Positions 44,822 through 53,873 of a DNA stretch of 64,000 nt are shown one piece after another (the stretch's first letter is position 1; each line of letters begins with the position of its first letter). Location of the stretch: contig JBJXHH010000131.1 in NCBI GenBank assembly GCA_046160675.1, forward strand, positions 25,807-89,806. Direction: 5' to 3'. Below the pieces are notes generated by a model. It saw only the letters and a list, made by a program, of their open reading frames with translations, searched no databases and was not told the DNA's origin. The DNA is from JACMJP01 sp046160675. Its GTDB lineage: Bacteria > Bacteroidota > Bacteroidia > Chitinophagales > BACL12. Both the position numbers and the translations under genes were made by a program.

Positions 44822-46324
44822 TTACTGCAATACAATTTGTTTAGTTGCAGTATAATCATTTTGTTTTATGTTTATAAAGTAAGTGCCTTTTGCGGCGTTA
44901 CCTAGGTTGATTACTTTCTCATAACTGCCTTCAAAGCCTTTGAGGCTTTCTTCATAAACAATCTTTCCTTTCAGGTCCCGTACAGTTATATCTGTATTAC
45001 CGTTTGTAGCAAGATCAAATTTCAAAGTAAAAGAGCCATTACTTGGATTTGGGAAAAACTGGATTGTTTCAGGGTCAAGTAAAGTTCCCGCCTGTTTACC
45101 ATCATTCTCAGATGAGGGAGCTTTTGCATCGTAGCCAATTATTTTAATAGACATTTTAATATTCTTACTTCCTGTACTATCAAGGCTATAACAGTAGGCA
45201 TCGGAGGTGCCGGGGTAACTACGCACCTTTATTCCCGGACCGGGGGTGTGAAATCTGAAAATACTGCCTTCTTCATCACCTTCATTATTCCAATACATTA
45301 CTTTGTTTCCCTTCAAAGTTGCTTTTACATCATAAGATTTTCCATCCCGAGAATAATTTACATTAATAACATCTCCGGGTTTTGTATTCTGAATGGCTTC
45401 CAGTACATCGTCAAAATTTTTCATTTCCTTCCCGTCAATGCTATTGATGATGTCTCCTTCTTTTAACCCAACTTCTTCGGCAGCACTGTTTTCCACTATT
45501 TCTGAAATTTCAACACCTGCTTTGTCATCCATGTCATTAATTATAACTCCTAAAAAACCTTTTTCCCCAAAAGTGAACCTGCTGCTATCCATTTTCCAAT
45601 CCTGCCAGTTCTTTTCATATTCTTTTCCCCAATCCTCCATTTTTAGTTCATACTCTTTCCAATCTGTGTATTTTTCATTTTCTTTTAATGTAGCTGATGT
45701 AGTTCCGGGTTTATTTTCCCTAGTGTAAGTTATTTGTATTTTGTCTCCAGGTTCGTACCTGCTCAAGACCTCAATTAAATTATTCGTAGACTCCACTGTT
45801 TTTTCATCAATTTTTAAAATGACATCTCCTTCTTTTAATCCTGCTTCTGACGCTGCTGTGTTTTCAATAACTTCAGTAATTTTTACACCTTCGTTGTTTT
45901 CTGTAGTTTCTGTCATCACACCCAGGAATGCTTTGTTTCCGTTATTGAAGTACATATTCTCAAGCGGGGCAAGTGCAGGCATTTCTGGCATTTCCGGGAG
46001 TTCCGGAATTTCAATGTTTTGCAAACCGTGCATCATTTCTTCGAGCGCATCCTCATCAAAATTAAAATCAAAGTCAAAAGCAGCGTCATTTGTTATGTCA
46101 ATATTCAATTCACTCATATCATCTTCAATGCCGAGTTTTTCCAGATATTCCTCGAGGTCAAAATCACTCAGGTCGTCAATTGTTGTATCAATGTTTATCT
46201 GCTCACCATTGATGTTTGCATCAATTTTTATATGCACTTCTTCCTTGTTTTGTGCAAATGAAAAAAGAGGAAAGAATGCAACAGCGGCAGTACTCAGGAT
46301 TTTTTTTACAGTGTTCATACTCAT
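44822..46324 (-). CDS. T9SS-secreted protein with two PDZ domains
   Basis: This 500-residue protein has a signal peptide (about 1-25), a very acidic first part (about 45-110, Asp/Glu/Met/Pro-rich) and two PDZ domains. The first has FLGVMTETTENNEGVKITEV and ASEAGLKEGDVILKIDEKTV; the second has FLGVIINDMDDKAGVEISEI and AEEVGLKEGDIINSIDGKEM. A linker and a T9SS sorting domain starting IQFFPNPSNGS follow. No protease domain is present, although PDZ pairs of this type usually belong to HtrA proteases. It may therefore be an extracellular peptide-binding scaffold. It is divergent from the kinase at 46487. A second ATG at 46318 could be the start. Confidence 0.88.
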   Translation of the reverse strand: MSMNTVKKILSTAAVAFFPLFSFAQNKEEVHIKIDANINGEQINIDTTIDDLSDFDLEEYLEKLGIEDDMSELNIDITNDAAFDFDFNFDEDALEEMMHGLQNIEIPELPEMPEMPALAPLENMYFNNGNKAFLGVMTETTENNEGVKITEVIENTAASEAGLKEGDVILKIDEKTVESTNNLIEVLSRYEPGDKIQITYTRENKPGTTSATLKENEKYTDWKEYELKMEDWGKEYEKNWQDWKMDSSRFTFGEKGFLGVIINDMDDKAGVEISEIVENSAAEEVGLKEGDIINSIDGKEMKNFDDVLEAIQNTKPGDVINVNYSRDGKSYDVKATLKGNKVMYWNNEGDEEGSIFRFHTPGPGIKVRSYPGTSDAYCYSLDSTGSKNIKMSIKIIGYDAKAPSSENDGKQAGTLLDPETIQFFPNPSNGSFTLKFDLATNGNTDITVRDLKGKIVYEESLKGFEGSYEKVINLGNAAKGTYFINIKQNDYTATKQIVLQ

Positions 46325-46379
46325 TTTTTATTTAGTTGAAAAAAATCTTTTCATAGGAAGTTGAATTACATAGACATGA

Positions 46380-46387
46380 CAAAATTA
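46380..46387 (-). promoter_or_regulatory. -7 box TAATTTTG before the PDZ-protein gene
   Basis: An exact TAnnTTTG match on the minus strand lies 55 nt before the ATG. The -33 side is not clear. Confidence 0.42.
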
Positions 46388-46474
46388 GACCTACTTGTTT
46401 TCACTTGCTGTTAAAAAGCAGCTAAAAAACGTTAATGTTACGTTAAACAAGGCGACCGCATTTTAACACTTACG

Positions 46475-46482
46475 TACATTTG
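46475..46482 (+). promoter_or_regulatory. -7 box TACATTTG 4 nt before the sensor kinase start
   Basis: An exact match ends 4 nt before the GTG at 46487, predicting transcription from or next to the start codon. Confidence 0.48.
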
Positions 46483-46486
46483 TAGT

Positions 46487-48097
46487 GTGAAGAAAAATCG
46501 GATTTGGTTTATTATCTGCATTATGTCGGCGGCATTGGCGGGAATTGTGTTGGTGCAAGTTTTCTGGATTAATAATTTACTCGTTCAAAAAGAAAAATTA
46601 TTTGACTATCAGGTGAGTGATGCTATGAATGCAGTGGCTGATAAGTTGGAGACAAAACTTGCAGCAAATGTTTTTGGAGATGAACTAAACCTAACTCAGG
46701 ATACAGGTTCCGCCTATTACTTTTTACCCTCGGTAGGTGATACCATCATGCAAAGAATAAGTAGAAAAAATTTTTCTGATGATTCAAACTATTTTGAGTA
46801 CAATGAATCTTCTGTTACAATTTACCCAACAACCCCCAGGAAAAATATTCAGGGAACATTACCTAATCGCCCAACAATTGAGCTGCCCCCGATTGAACTT
46901 GAAGGGCAAATGCCTGATGACGCTGCCGCCGTAGAAGATGAACTTATACCTCAAATTGTGAGCGGTATTGATCAGCAGTTTCAGCTAAATTCCGAACTTA
47001 TAAAAAAGTTTGCAGATCAATGGATGCAGGAGATGATGAACATGAGCCTGAAACCAGAGGAAAGGCTCAATAAAAAATTATTAGAAAATTCTTTAATGGA
47101 AGAGTTGAAGAACCGGGGAATTGATATAGCTTATAACTATGGAGTACTTTGGAATGAGAATTACTTTATGACAGATGTAAGAGATGAGGAGATGAAAAAG
47201 GAATTAATGATAGCATCTCATAAAACACGGCTGTTTCCAAATGAAATGTTTTCAAAACCAGATTATCTTTTGGTAAACTTCCCGGAGCAAAAAGATTATT
47301 TATTAGGAAGTGTTTGGACGCTGCTTTCAGCATCTCTACTTTTTACCTCTATTATCATAATTGTGTTTGCATACACCATTCGCATTTTATTTCGTCAGAA
47401 AAAATTAAGTGAAATAAAAAGCGATTTTATTAATAATATGACCCATGAATTTAAAACCCCGCTGGCGACAATCTCCCTGGCGGCAGATGCTATTAGCAAT
47501 CCATCCATAGTTGATAAGAAAGATAAAGTACTGCATTATTCAAACATCATTAAAGAAGAAAACAAACGCATGAACGGGCAGGTGGAAAAGGTACTGCAAA
47601 TGGCCATGCTCGACAGAAACCAGATCAATCTCAGTAAAGATGAAATTGATATACATGATATAATTCTCCGTGCTGTTGAAAACATTAGCTTGCTGGTGGA
47701 AGAGAAAGAAGGAAAAATTTTAACAGAACTGAACGCTGAGCATTGCGAGATTGTTGGCGATGAAGTACATCTTATGAATGTGATTTATAACCTGCTGGAT
47801 AATGCTAACAAATATTCCCCCGAAGTGCCTGCCATTACCGTACTTACGGAAAATAACAAATTTGGCATTTTCATTACGGTGAAAGATGAAGGAATAGGCA
47901 TGAGCCAGGAACACCTGAGAATGATCTTTGAAAAATTTTACCGAGTACCCACCGGAAATGTGCATAATGTAAAAGGTTTCGGCTTAGGGCTTGCATACGT
48001 AAAGGCCGTACTGGATGCACACAGCGGAACTATAGAGGTAAACAGCCAGCCGGGTAATGGCAGTAGTTTTAAAATATTTATACCATTTCAATCATAA
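46487..48097 (+). CDS. Sensor histidine kinase
   Basis: This 536-residue kinase begins at GTG 46487. Membrane helices lie at about 7-27 and 277-300, and the region between (about 28-275) is periplasmic with no recognised domain. The HisKA domain contains FINNMTHEFKTPLATISLAAD, with the phospho-acceptor His near residue 321. The ATPase domain has NLLDNANKYS, VKDEGIGMS and GFGLGLAYV. A response regulator starts 10 bp later, so the pair forms a two-component system. It is divergent from the secreted PDZ protein, a plausible target or sensing partner by location only. Confidence 0.94.
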   Translation: MKKNRIWFIICIMSAALAGIVLVQVFWINNLLVQKEKLFDYQVSDAMNAVADKLETKLAANVFGDELNLTQDTGSAYYFLPSVGDTIMQRISRKNFSDDSNYFEYNESSVTIYPTTPRKNIQGTLPNRPTIELPPIELEGQMPDDAAAVEDELIPQIVSGIDQQFQLNSELIKKFADQWMQEMMNMSLKPEERLNKKLLENSLMEELKNRGIDIAYNYGVLWNENYFMTDVRDEEMKKELMIASHKTRLFPNEMFSKPDYLLVNFPEQKDYLLGSVWTLLSASLLFTSIIIIVFAYTIRILFRQKKLSEIKSDFINNMTHEFKTPLATISLAADAISNPSIVDKKDKVLHYSNIIKEENKRMNGQVEKVLQMAMLDRNQINLSKDEIDIHDIILRAVENISLLVEEKEGKILTELNAEHCEIVGDEVHLMNVIYNLLDNANKYSPEVPAITVLTENNKFGIFITVKDEGIGMSQEHLRMIFEKFYRVPTGNVHNVKGFGLGLAYVKAVLDAHSGTIEVNSQPGNGSSFKIFIPFQS

Positions 48098-48107
48098 ATA
48101 AAATATA

Positions 48108-48815
48108 ATGGAAGAACAAAAAACAAGTATCCTGTTAGTGGAAGATGACCCGAATTTCGGTACAGTTCTTAAGGACTATTTAACAATGAATAATTTTCTT
48201 GTGAAGCTCGCAAATGATGGCGATAAAGGGGTAGAAATTTTTAAGAAAGAAGATTTTAATTTATGTGTGTTGGATGTGATGTTACCTAAGAAAGATGGCT
48301 TCACAGTAGCTGCCGAAATCAGGCGAATGAACCCGGATGTTCCTATCATTTTCCTGACTGCAAAAACTTTGCAGCAGGATATTATTGAAGGGTTTAAACT
48401 TGGCGCTGATGATTATATTACCAAGCCTTTTGATTCTGTAGAACTTCTTTACCGTATCAGTGCAGTTCTTAAACGGGGACGCTTAAAGACCAATAACCAA
48501 CAAAAAGAATTTGAGATTGGCAAATATCATTTCAATTATAAAACGAGGATTCTAACCCGGGAAGGGCATAGTGCTAAACTTTCACCTAAAGAAGCCGAAC
48601 TCCTGCGAATGCTTGCTGCAAGAATGAATGACATTTTGTACAGGGAAGAAGCGTTAAAGCAGATATGGGGAAGAGACGATTATTTTACTGCAAGAAGTAT
48701 GGATGTGTTTGTTACTAAGCTGCGCAAGTATTTGAAAGATGACCCAACACTTGAGATCGTAAATATTCATGGCAACGGGTTCAGGCTCCAGCAGGAGGAG
48801 TTGACAGCGACTTAA
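48108..48815 (+). CDS. OmpR-family response regulator
   Basis: This 235-residue regulator has a receiver domain with the acidic pair in VEDDPN, phospho-acceptor Asp56 (CVLDVMLPKKDG) and Lys in DYITKPFD. Its winged-helix DNA-binding domain contains LSPKEAELLRMLAARMNDIL and SMDVFVTKLRKYLKDDP. It is the partner of the preceding kinase. A perfect palindromic terminator follows. Confidence 0.95.
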   Translation: MEEQKTSILLVEDDPNFGTVLKDYLTMNNFLVKLANDGDKGVEIFKKEDFNLCVLDVMLPKKDGFTVAAEIRRMNPDVPIIFLTAKTLQQDIIEGFKLGADDYITKPFDSVELLYRISAVLKRGRLKTNNQQKEFEIGKYHFNYKTRILTREGHSAKLSPKEAELLRMLAARMNDILYREEALKQIWGRDDYFTARSMDVFVTKLRKYLKDDPTLEIVNIHGNGFRLQQEELTAT

Positions 48816-48833
48816 CTTTTTTAGCTCAAAAAC

Positions 48834-48864
48834 AAAGGCGGTAAAATTTTACCGCCTTTGTTTT
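48834..48864. terminator. Bidirectional terminator
   Basis: The perfect palindrome AAAGGCGGTAAAA / TTTTACCGCCTTT is flanked by T-rich sequence on both strands. It serves the response regulator and the convergent coiled-coil gene. Confidence 0.9.
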
Positions 48865-48876
48865 TCTGAAAAAGAA

Positions 48877-49563
48877 TCAATAATCTTGGTAGTTCTTCAG
48901 CTCCAGTTTTACATTCTCCACCGATTTCTGCTGCTCATTTATTTCTTTTTTCTTTGCTTCCTGATCTTTTGCATTCTGGTTTAAATCATTTTTGGCTTTT
49001 TCAATCGTTTCGTTGCATTCTTTAATGTCTTCGTTCAGCGATGCGTTTTTCTTTTCGAGGTCTTTTTGTTCATCCTGCCGTTTGCCGAGTTGTTTCTCCG
49101 CTTCACTCAGGGTTTCCTGTATTTTTAATTTTTCAATCCTCCAGGCAAACCTGCGCATAAAATTTTCAGCATCTTTATACTTAACAGGTTGAACAGCTGA
49201 AGAAATAAACTGATCACCCATGTCAAAAAAACCTGTTACTATCGTTTCTTTTTTGCCTTCCTCAAAAAGCAGGTAAATATCAATGGGTGTTTCACTGATA
49301 CTGCTTACAATGACATCGTTAATCATATACTCGGTTTTTGTTACTTCTGTCAATTCAATTTTCTTTCCGTATTGCTGCATAAATTCATCAAACCGGTTCT
49401 TCAGTTCTTTTTTACTAATGTTCTCTAGCGCCACACTGAAGCCATTCCTTCCGCCTAAACTCATAGTTGTATTGTGTTCAGTAACATCAATATTTTTTTG
49501 GGCAGAGGCAATTGAGGATAGGAGGATCAGGAATGCAGGAAGAAAGTTTTTTACTTTTTTCAT
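48877..49563 (-). CDS. Secreted coiled-coil protein of unknown function
   Basis: This 228-residue protein has a signal peptide (1-21, ending ASAQ) and a small globular region (about 22-140) with NGFSVALENISKKELKNRFDEFMQQYG. A long charged coiled coil rich in Lys, Glu, Gln and Asn (about 148-225) completes it. No cysteine pair, lipobox or sorting domain is present, so a periplasmic location is likely. It recalls conserved hypothetical proteins of Bacteroidota, but no function is known. It is monocistronic. Confidence 0.75.
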   Translation of the reverse strand: MKKVKNFLPAFLILLSSIASAQKNIDVTEHNTTMSLGGRNGFSVALENISKKELKNRFDEFMQQYGKKIELTEVTKTEYMINDVIVSSISETPIDIYLLFEEGKKETIVTGFFDMGDQFISSAVQPVKYKDAENFMRRFAWRIEKLKIQETLSEAEKQLGKRQDEQKDLEKKNASLNEDIKECNETIEKAKNDLNQNAKDQEAKKKEINEQQKSVENVKLELKNYQDY

Positions 49564-49693
49564 AGACTTTGTTATTTAGGTTTATTTTAGCGATGTTGAT
49601 TTTGACAAGAATCATTCCAGCATCGAGCTTGTTGAAAATAAAAATACATATTTTCAAAATTTATAACGTAATTTATTCTTAAATAAATTTTGT

Positions 49694-51076
49694 ATGAAAA
49701 AAAACCTTTTCTTCTTTCTTCTAAGCACAACTTCATTTTTACTGAATGCTCAAACTGAGGGCTCTGCATTTAACCTGACGGGCGGAAGTGGATTGGCGAC
49801 AGTTTTTTCAACAGATTACCAGGCCATTGGTGTCAACCCCGCAAATATTCCTTGCGATACAAGTCATCACATTGCATTGGGTATCGGCGAAGCGGGTTTC
49901 TCATTTTTCAGTAATGCATTACTGAAAGATGAAGTGAGAGATGTGATCTTTAATAACAAAGATTCACTCTCTGATGAACAACAAATGGACTTCGGGCAAG
50001 CGTTTGTTGAAAACGGTGTGACTTTTCATGCTGATGTGAGAGTAATAGGATTAAGTTTTAAGTTGGGAAAAAATGCAGGATTAGCTCTGAGTTTCGATGG
50101 TCGCTCAAGTTATTACAGCAAGTTGGGAGAAAAAGCCAGCGAATTTATTTTTAACGGCTATGATTTCACAACCCTTGTAGATACGGTTATTATTTCACCC
50201 GTTGATTCTTTCGGTGTTATTGATCCGCCCATAAATCTTTCTGAGATTTTGAATGGAACTTCTTTCCGGTTTAATGTGAGAAGTGATATCAATCTTGCTT
50301 TTGGAACACAATTATTTGCACTAGATAATATACAAGTTTTTGGGGGTGTTGGCCTGAAATATATTCTTGGTTTTGCATACCTTGATCTTGAGACTACAGA
50401 AAATACTGTCACCGGTGTTAGTGCTCTAGGTTTGGGTTTGTTCGATCTGACTGCATCAGATACGCCTTCTGAAATTATTTTAGAAACATTTAAACCTGTA
50501 GGTACCGGTTTTGGGGTTGATGTTGGGACACATATAAATATTGGCGAAAAAATTTCATTGGCTGTATCGGTTGTAGATATTGGTAAAATGAAATACACAG
50601 CCAATGTATTGCAATTAGAAGATGCAGAAATTGATACAATTTTTTTTACAGGGGTCACTACTACTGATCCGATTGAACTGTTGACAGAAGTCTTACAAGA
50701 TGAAAATGTGATCTCTTATAGTGGTGCCACAGACTTTGAAGTAAACCTACCAACAACGTTGCGCCTTGGTGCCGGTGTGCAAGTAACAGACTTTTTAAAA
50801 GCAGGAATTGATGTTGTTGCGCCATTTAATGATGTAGCAGGCGCTTACGAAAATGCACTATTAGGTGTTGGAGCTGAGCTAACTGCCGCAAAATTTTTAA
50901 AACTTTCAGCAGGTACAACCATAGGAGGTGGATATGATTTTAATCTGAGTGCGGGTATTGCATTAGATTTTGATTTTTGGGAAATAGGCATTGCTTCAAG
51001 AGATATTATAACCTTATTTGGCCAGGCAAGTCCCACAGTTTCAATGGCAGTGGGGGTGTTGAGGTTTAAAATATGA
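49694..51076 (+). CDS. Outer-membrane beta-barrel protein (DUF5723-like)
   Basis: This 460-residue protein has a signal peptide (1-20). The FSTDYQAIGVNPANI segment near the N-terminus recalls the opening of PorV/FadL-like and DUF5723 barrels. Repeated amphipathic beta strands with aromatic edges run to the C-terminus, which ends VGVLRFKI, a barrel-closing strand. It is likely a porin-like or scaffold protein of the outer membrane. The convergent MFS gene ends 5 bp away. Family assignment is by pattern only. Confidence 0.8.
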   Translation: MKKNLFFFLLSTTSFLLNAQTEGSAFNLTGGSGLATVFSTDYQAIGVNPANIPCDTSHHIALGIGEAGFSFFSNALLKDEVRDVIFNNKDSLSDEQQMDFGQAFVENGVTFHADVRVIGLSFKLGKNAGLALSFDGRSSYYSKLGEKASEFIFNGYDFTTLVDTVIISPVDSFGVIDPPINLSEILNGTSFRFNVRSDINLAFGTQLFALDNIQVFGGVGLKYILGFAYLDLETTENTVTGVSALGLGLFDLTASDTPSEIILETFKPVGTGFGVDVGTHINIGEKISLAVSVVDIGKMKYTANVLQLEDAEIDTIFFTGVTTTDPIELLTEVLQDENVISYSGATDFEVNLPTTLRLGAGVQVTDFLKAGIDVVAPFNDVAGAYENALLGVGAELTAAKFLKLSAGTTIGGGYDFNLSAGIALDFDFWEIGIASRDIITLFGQASPTVSMAVGVLRFKI

Positions 51077-51081
51077 ATGGA

Positions 51082-52434
51082 TTAATGCGGAGCTTCGTTT
51101 TTTGCTAAAGAAATATCTTTCTCTTCATACACATACAATACGGAAACTGCTGCGCATAACATAAATATTCCACTCATTACAAGCGCATAAATTGCATTGT
51201 CATTATATAGGTGATGCACAATAAGCCCCCCAAAAATTCCATTTATTATTTGTGGGAAACAAATGAAGAAATTAAATATTCCCATATATACCCCCATTTT
51301 CCCGGCGGGGATACTTCCTGCTAAAATTGCATAGGGCATGGCTAAAATACTTGCCCAGGCAATACCCACTCCAATCATGCAAAAAATGAGTGTGTTGGGA
51401 TCTTTTGCAAAAAAAATAGAAATCAAACCAATACCACCGCAGATAAGTGAAAGCGCATGAGTCAGTTTTCTGCCAATTTTTTTTGCTAGGGATGGAAGAA
51501 ACAATGCATAAACGGCACTCACTAAATTGTAAACGCCGAAAATGATCCCCACCCAATTTCCTGCACTCCTGAATGTATCACTTGAAGTATCATCAATAGG
51601 CAAATTATAAATATGATGTGCAATCGCAGGCGTAGTGAAAACCCACATACCGAATAAGGCGAACCAACTGAAAAATTGCACTAACCCAAGTTGACGCATT
51701 GTTTTTGGCATTTTCCTGAAATCAGAAAAGATTTCAGCCAACCCATGTTTTTCTTTTTTAGCAACGCCATGATACATCTCATATTCTTTTGGAGGGTATT
51801 CTTTTGCAAACAAAATAGTAACCATCATAGCCCCAAAAAAAACCAGTGCACCTATATAAAAGGAAAAAACAACATTGTTTGCGACTATTCCGGCAGGAGC
51901 AGAAGATGATACACTAAACCAGTTTGCCATCATCCAGGGTAACCAGCTCCCAATAACTGCTCCAATACCAATAAGGAAGGTTTGTACAGAAAATCCAAGT
52001 GTTCTTTGTTTGTCAGGAAGGTTATCAGCTACCAGTGCTCTAAAAGGCTCCATGGCAACATTAATGCTTGCATCCATTATCATTAGCATGCCGGCACCAA
52101 TGAGCAACGCAGATTTTCCGGCAAGAAATGCAGAAGAATTTGGTAAGAGTACTAATGCAATACAGCATAAGATAGTACCTACTAAAAAATAGGGTTTCCT
52201 TCTGCCAAGTTTATTCCAGGTGTTATCACTGTAATGCCCGATAATAGGTTGTACTATCATACCGGTTATTGGAGCCACAAGCCAATACCAACTCAAATTA
52301 TGAATGTCAGCTCCGAAGTTTTGAAGTATTGCCGATGCATTGCTGTTCTGTAAAGCAAAACCAAACTGGATTCCTAAAAACCCGAAACTCATATTCCAGA
52401 TTTGCCAGAAACTTAAACGAGGTTTCTCCTGCAT
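51082..52434 (-). CDS. SLC45-like MFS sugar transporter
   Basis: This 450-residue permease has about twelve membrane helices. IIGHYSDNTWNKLGRRKPYFLVG after helix 2 is the MFS signature in the form typical of SLC45/GPH-type sugar-cation symporters, and VAMEPFRALVADNLPD is a second family mark. Members move maltose, sucrose or related sugars with protons. It is divergent from a second transporter of the same family and near malQ and amylases. It probably imports maltose or maltodextrins released outside the cell. Confidence 0.9.
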   Translation of the reverse strand: MQEKPRLSFWQIWNMSFGFLGIQFGFALQNSNASAILQNFGADIHNLSWYWLVAPITGMIVQPIIGHYSDNTWNKLGRRKPYFLVGTILCCIALVLLPNSSAFLAGKSALLIGAGMLMIMDASINVAMEPFRALVADNLPDKQRTLGFSVQTFLIGIGAVIGSWLPWMMANWFSVSSSAPAGIVANNVVFSFYIGALVFFGAMMVTILFAKEYPPKEYEMYHGVAKKEKHGLAEIFSDFRKMPKTMRQLGLVQFFSWFALFGMWVFTTPAIAHHIYNLPIDDTSSDTFRSAGNWVGIIFGVYNLVSAVYALFLPSLAKKIGRKLTHALSLICGGIGLISIFFAKDPNTLIFCMIGVGIAWASILAMPYAILAGSIPAGKMGVYMGIFNFFICFPQIINGIFGGLIVHHLYNDNAIYALVMSGIFMLCAAVSVLYVYEEKDISLAKNEAPH

Positions 52435-52454
52435 AACATCTTTATTTTGTTGAG

Positions 52455-52462
52455 CGAAAGTA
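52455..52462 (-). promoter_or_regulatory. Possible -7 box TACTTTCG before the minus-strand MFS gene
   Basis: TACTTTCGC on the minus strand lies 20 nt before the ATG and is identical over nine bases to the element before recA. Confidence 0.4.
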
Positions 52463-52580
52463 GGCTATTTTTTTAATTGTTAAAGAGAAAAAGAAAATAG
52501 AATGAAAGATTTTGTTCATTGTAATTTTTTATGAAAGAATTCAAATTATATTTACCGTTTCTATTACTCTAATAGCTTGT

Positions 52581-53873
52581 ATGTTTGATATCCAAAAAAG
52601 ACTCAGGAATGTATTTTACATCATCTTGTCGCTGCCAGCCACAGCGATGGGATTTGCATTATGCGTACAGATAAGTGCATTAAGCTGGATACTCAGCACC
52701 GAGTATGGTCTTAACATTGAAGAAATAGGCTTAGTGTGGGCAAGTGGTCCGTTGGCAGGATTGATCATGCAGCTGGTTATCGGGTTCATTTCTGATAATA
52801 CTTGGTTTTGGGGAGGAAGGCGAAGGCCTTTTATTTTAATAGGGGGCGTACTAGCTGCTTTAATGCTTTTATGTTTACCTAACCTGGATGTGATACAAAA
52901 ATTATTCGGTGCAAAAAGCCTTGTACCGGTAGCACTTTGTGTAGCAATGACACTTGATCTTGCAATTAACCTGGGGTTTAATCCTACAAGAAGCATCATA
53001 ACAGATGTTACCCCTGAAGGGAAAGCAAGAACAAAAGGGTATACATGGATGCAAACTGTTTCAGGAACTTTTGGAGTTGGCGCATATTTCATCGGGGCTT
53101 ATATAAATAATTATACTTTAATATATGTTGGAGTTTTTGTTGTGCTTGTGTGTTCCATCATTCCTGTTTTTTTTATAAAAGAACCAAAGATTTTACAGGC
53201 CGCAGCAAATGATGCTTTAGAGTTGAAAGGATTAAATGTTGAATTGCCAAAACAAAAAGTAGATGTAAAAGAGCTTGTAAAAATTTATCTCGCCAATGCT
53301 TTTTCCTGGATAGGCGTACAAACGATGTTTGTATTCATGTTTGCTTATGCTGCCCAAATTTTGTTCAATAACACGGACACATCAGGACTTACTGAAGATG
53401 AAAAGAACAGCATTGGTAAAGTTATTAGTTATTCTTTTTTAATTCTCAACGCTGTGGGGGCAATCCTTCCGGCATTTGTTCTTGAACCGCTATCGAAAAA
53501 ATTCGGCCGTATTCCCGTTCAGTCCGCTAGCCTTTTTATCATGAGTTTAGGTTATGCAGGGATTGTTCTTTTCGGAAAAACAGATATGATAGTTTATTTA
53601 TGTATGGCTATAGCCGGAATAGGGTGGGCAGCCATAGTGAGCCTGCCTTTTGCTATTATGAGTGAAAAGGTGAACAAGGCTAAAATGGGATTGTTCATGG
53701 GTATTTTTAATATGAGTATTGTGATACCCCAGTTAGTGGTAAGTTTAATTATTGCCCAGTTTGTAAATGATGCCGAAAACAAGAAAATCATTTTTGAGAT
53801 AAGTGCTATAAGTTTATTCATAAGCGCAATTCTTTGGCGCCTTGTAAAAGAAAAGAATATCAAAACTGAATAG
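52581..53873 (+). CDS. Second SLC45-like MFS sugar transporter
   Basis: The first ATG with a good membrane-protein start is at 52581 (MFDIQKRLRNVF); upstream in-frame codons begin only at a TTG. The 430 residues form about twelve helices with FISDNTWFWGGRRRPFILIGG and NLGFNPTRSIITDVTPEG, parallel to the neighbour at 51082 but clearly diverged. Both likely carry alpha-glucosides. Its stop overlaps the stop of the convergent kinase gene by 14 bp, and no terminator lies between them. Confidence 0.9.
   Translation: MFDIQKRLRNVFYIILSLPATAMGFALCVQISALSWILSTEYGLNIEEIGLVWASGPLAGLIMQLVIGFISDNTWFWGGRRRPFILIGGVLAALMLLCLPNLDVIQKLFGAKSLVPVALCVAMTLDLAINLGFNPTRSIITDVTPEGKARTKGYTWMQTVSGTFGVGAYFIGAYINNYTLIYVGVFVVLVCSIIPVFFIKEPKILQAAANDALELKGLNVELPKQKVDVKELVKIYLANAFSWIGVQTMFVFMFAYAAQILFNNTDTSGLTEDEKNSIGKVISYSFLILNAVGAILPAFVLEPLSKKFGRIPVQSASLFIMSLGYAGIVLFGKTDMIVYLCMAIAGIGWAAIVSLPFAIMSEKVNKAKMGLFMGIFNMSIVIPQLVVSLIIAQFVNDAENKKIIFEISAISLFISAILWRLVKEKNIKTE

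Noticed and set aside
45741..46364. 207-codon plus-strand frame opposite the PDZ gene
   Set aside because: Antisense of an acidic coding region; serine-rich and without domains; the minus-strand gene has signal peptide, PDZ and sorting domains.
53860..53873. 14-bp overlap of convergent stop regions (MFS gene and kinase gene)
   Set aside because: Common in compact genomes and needs no special explanation.
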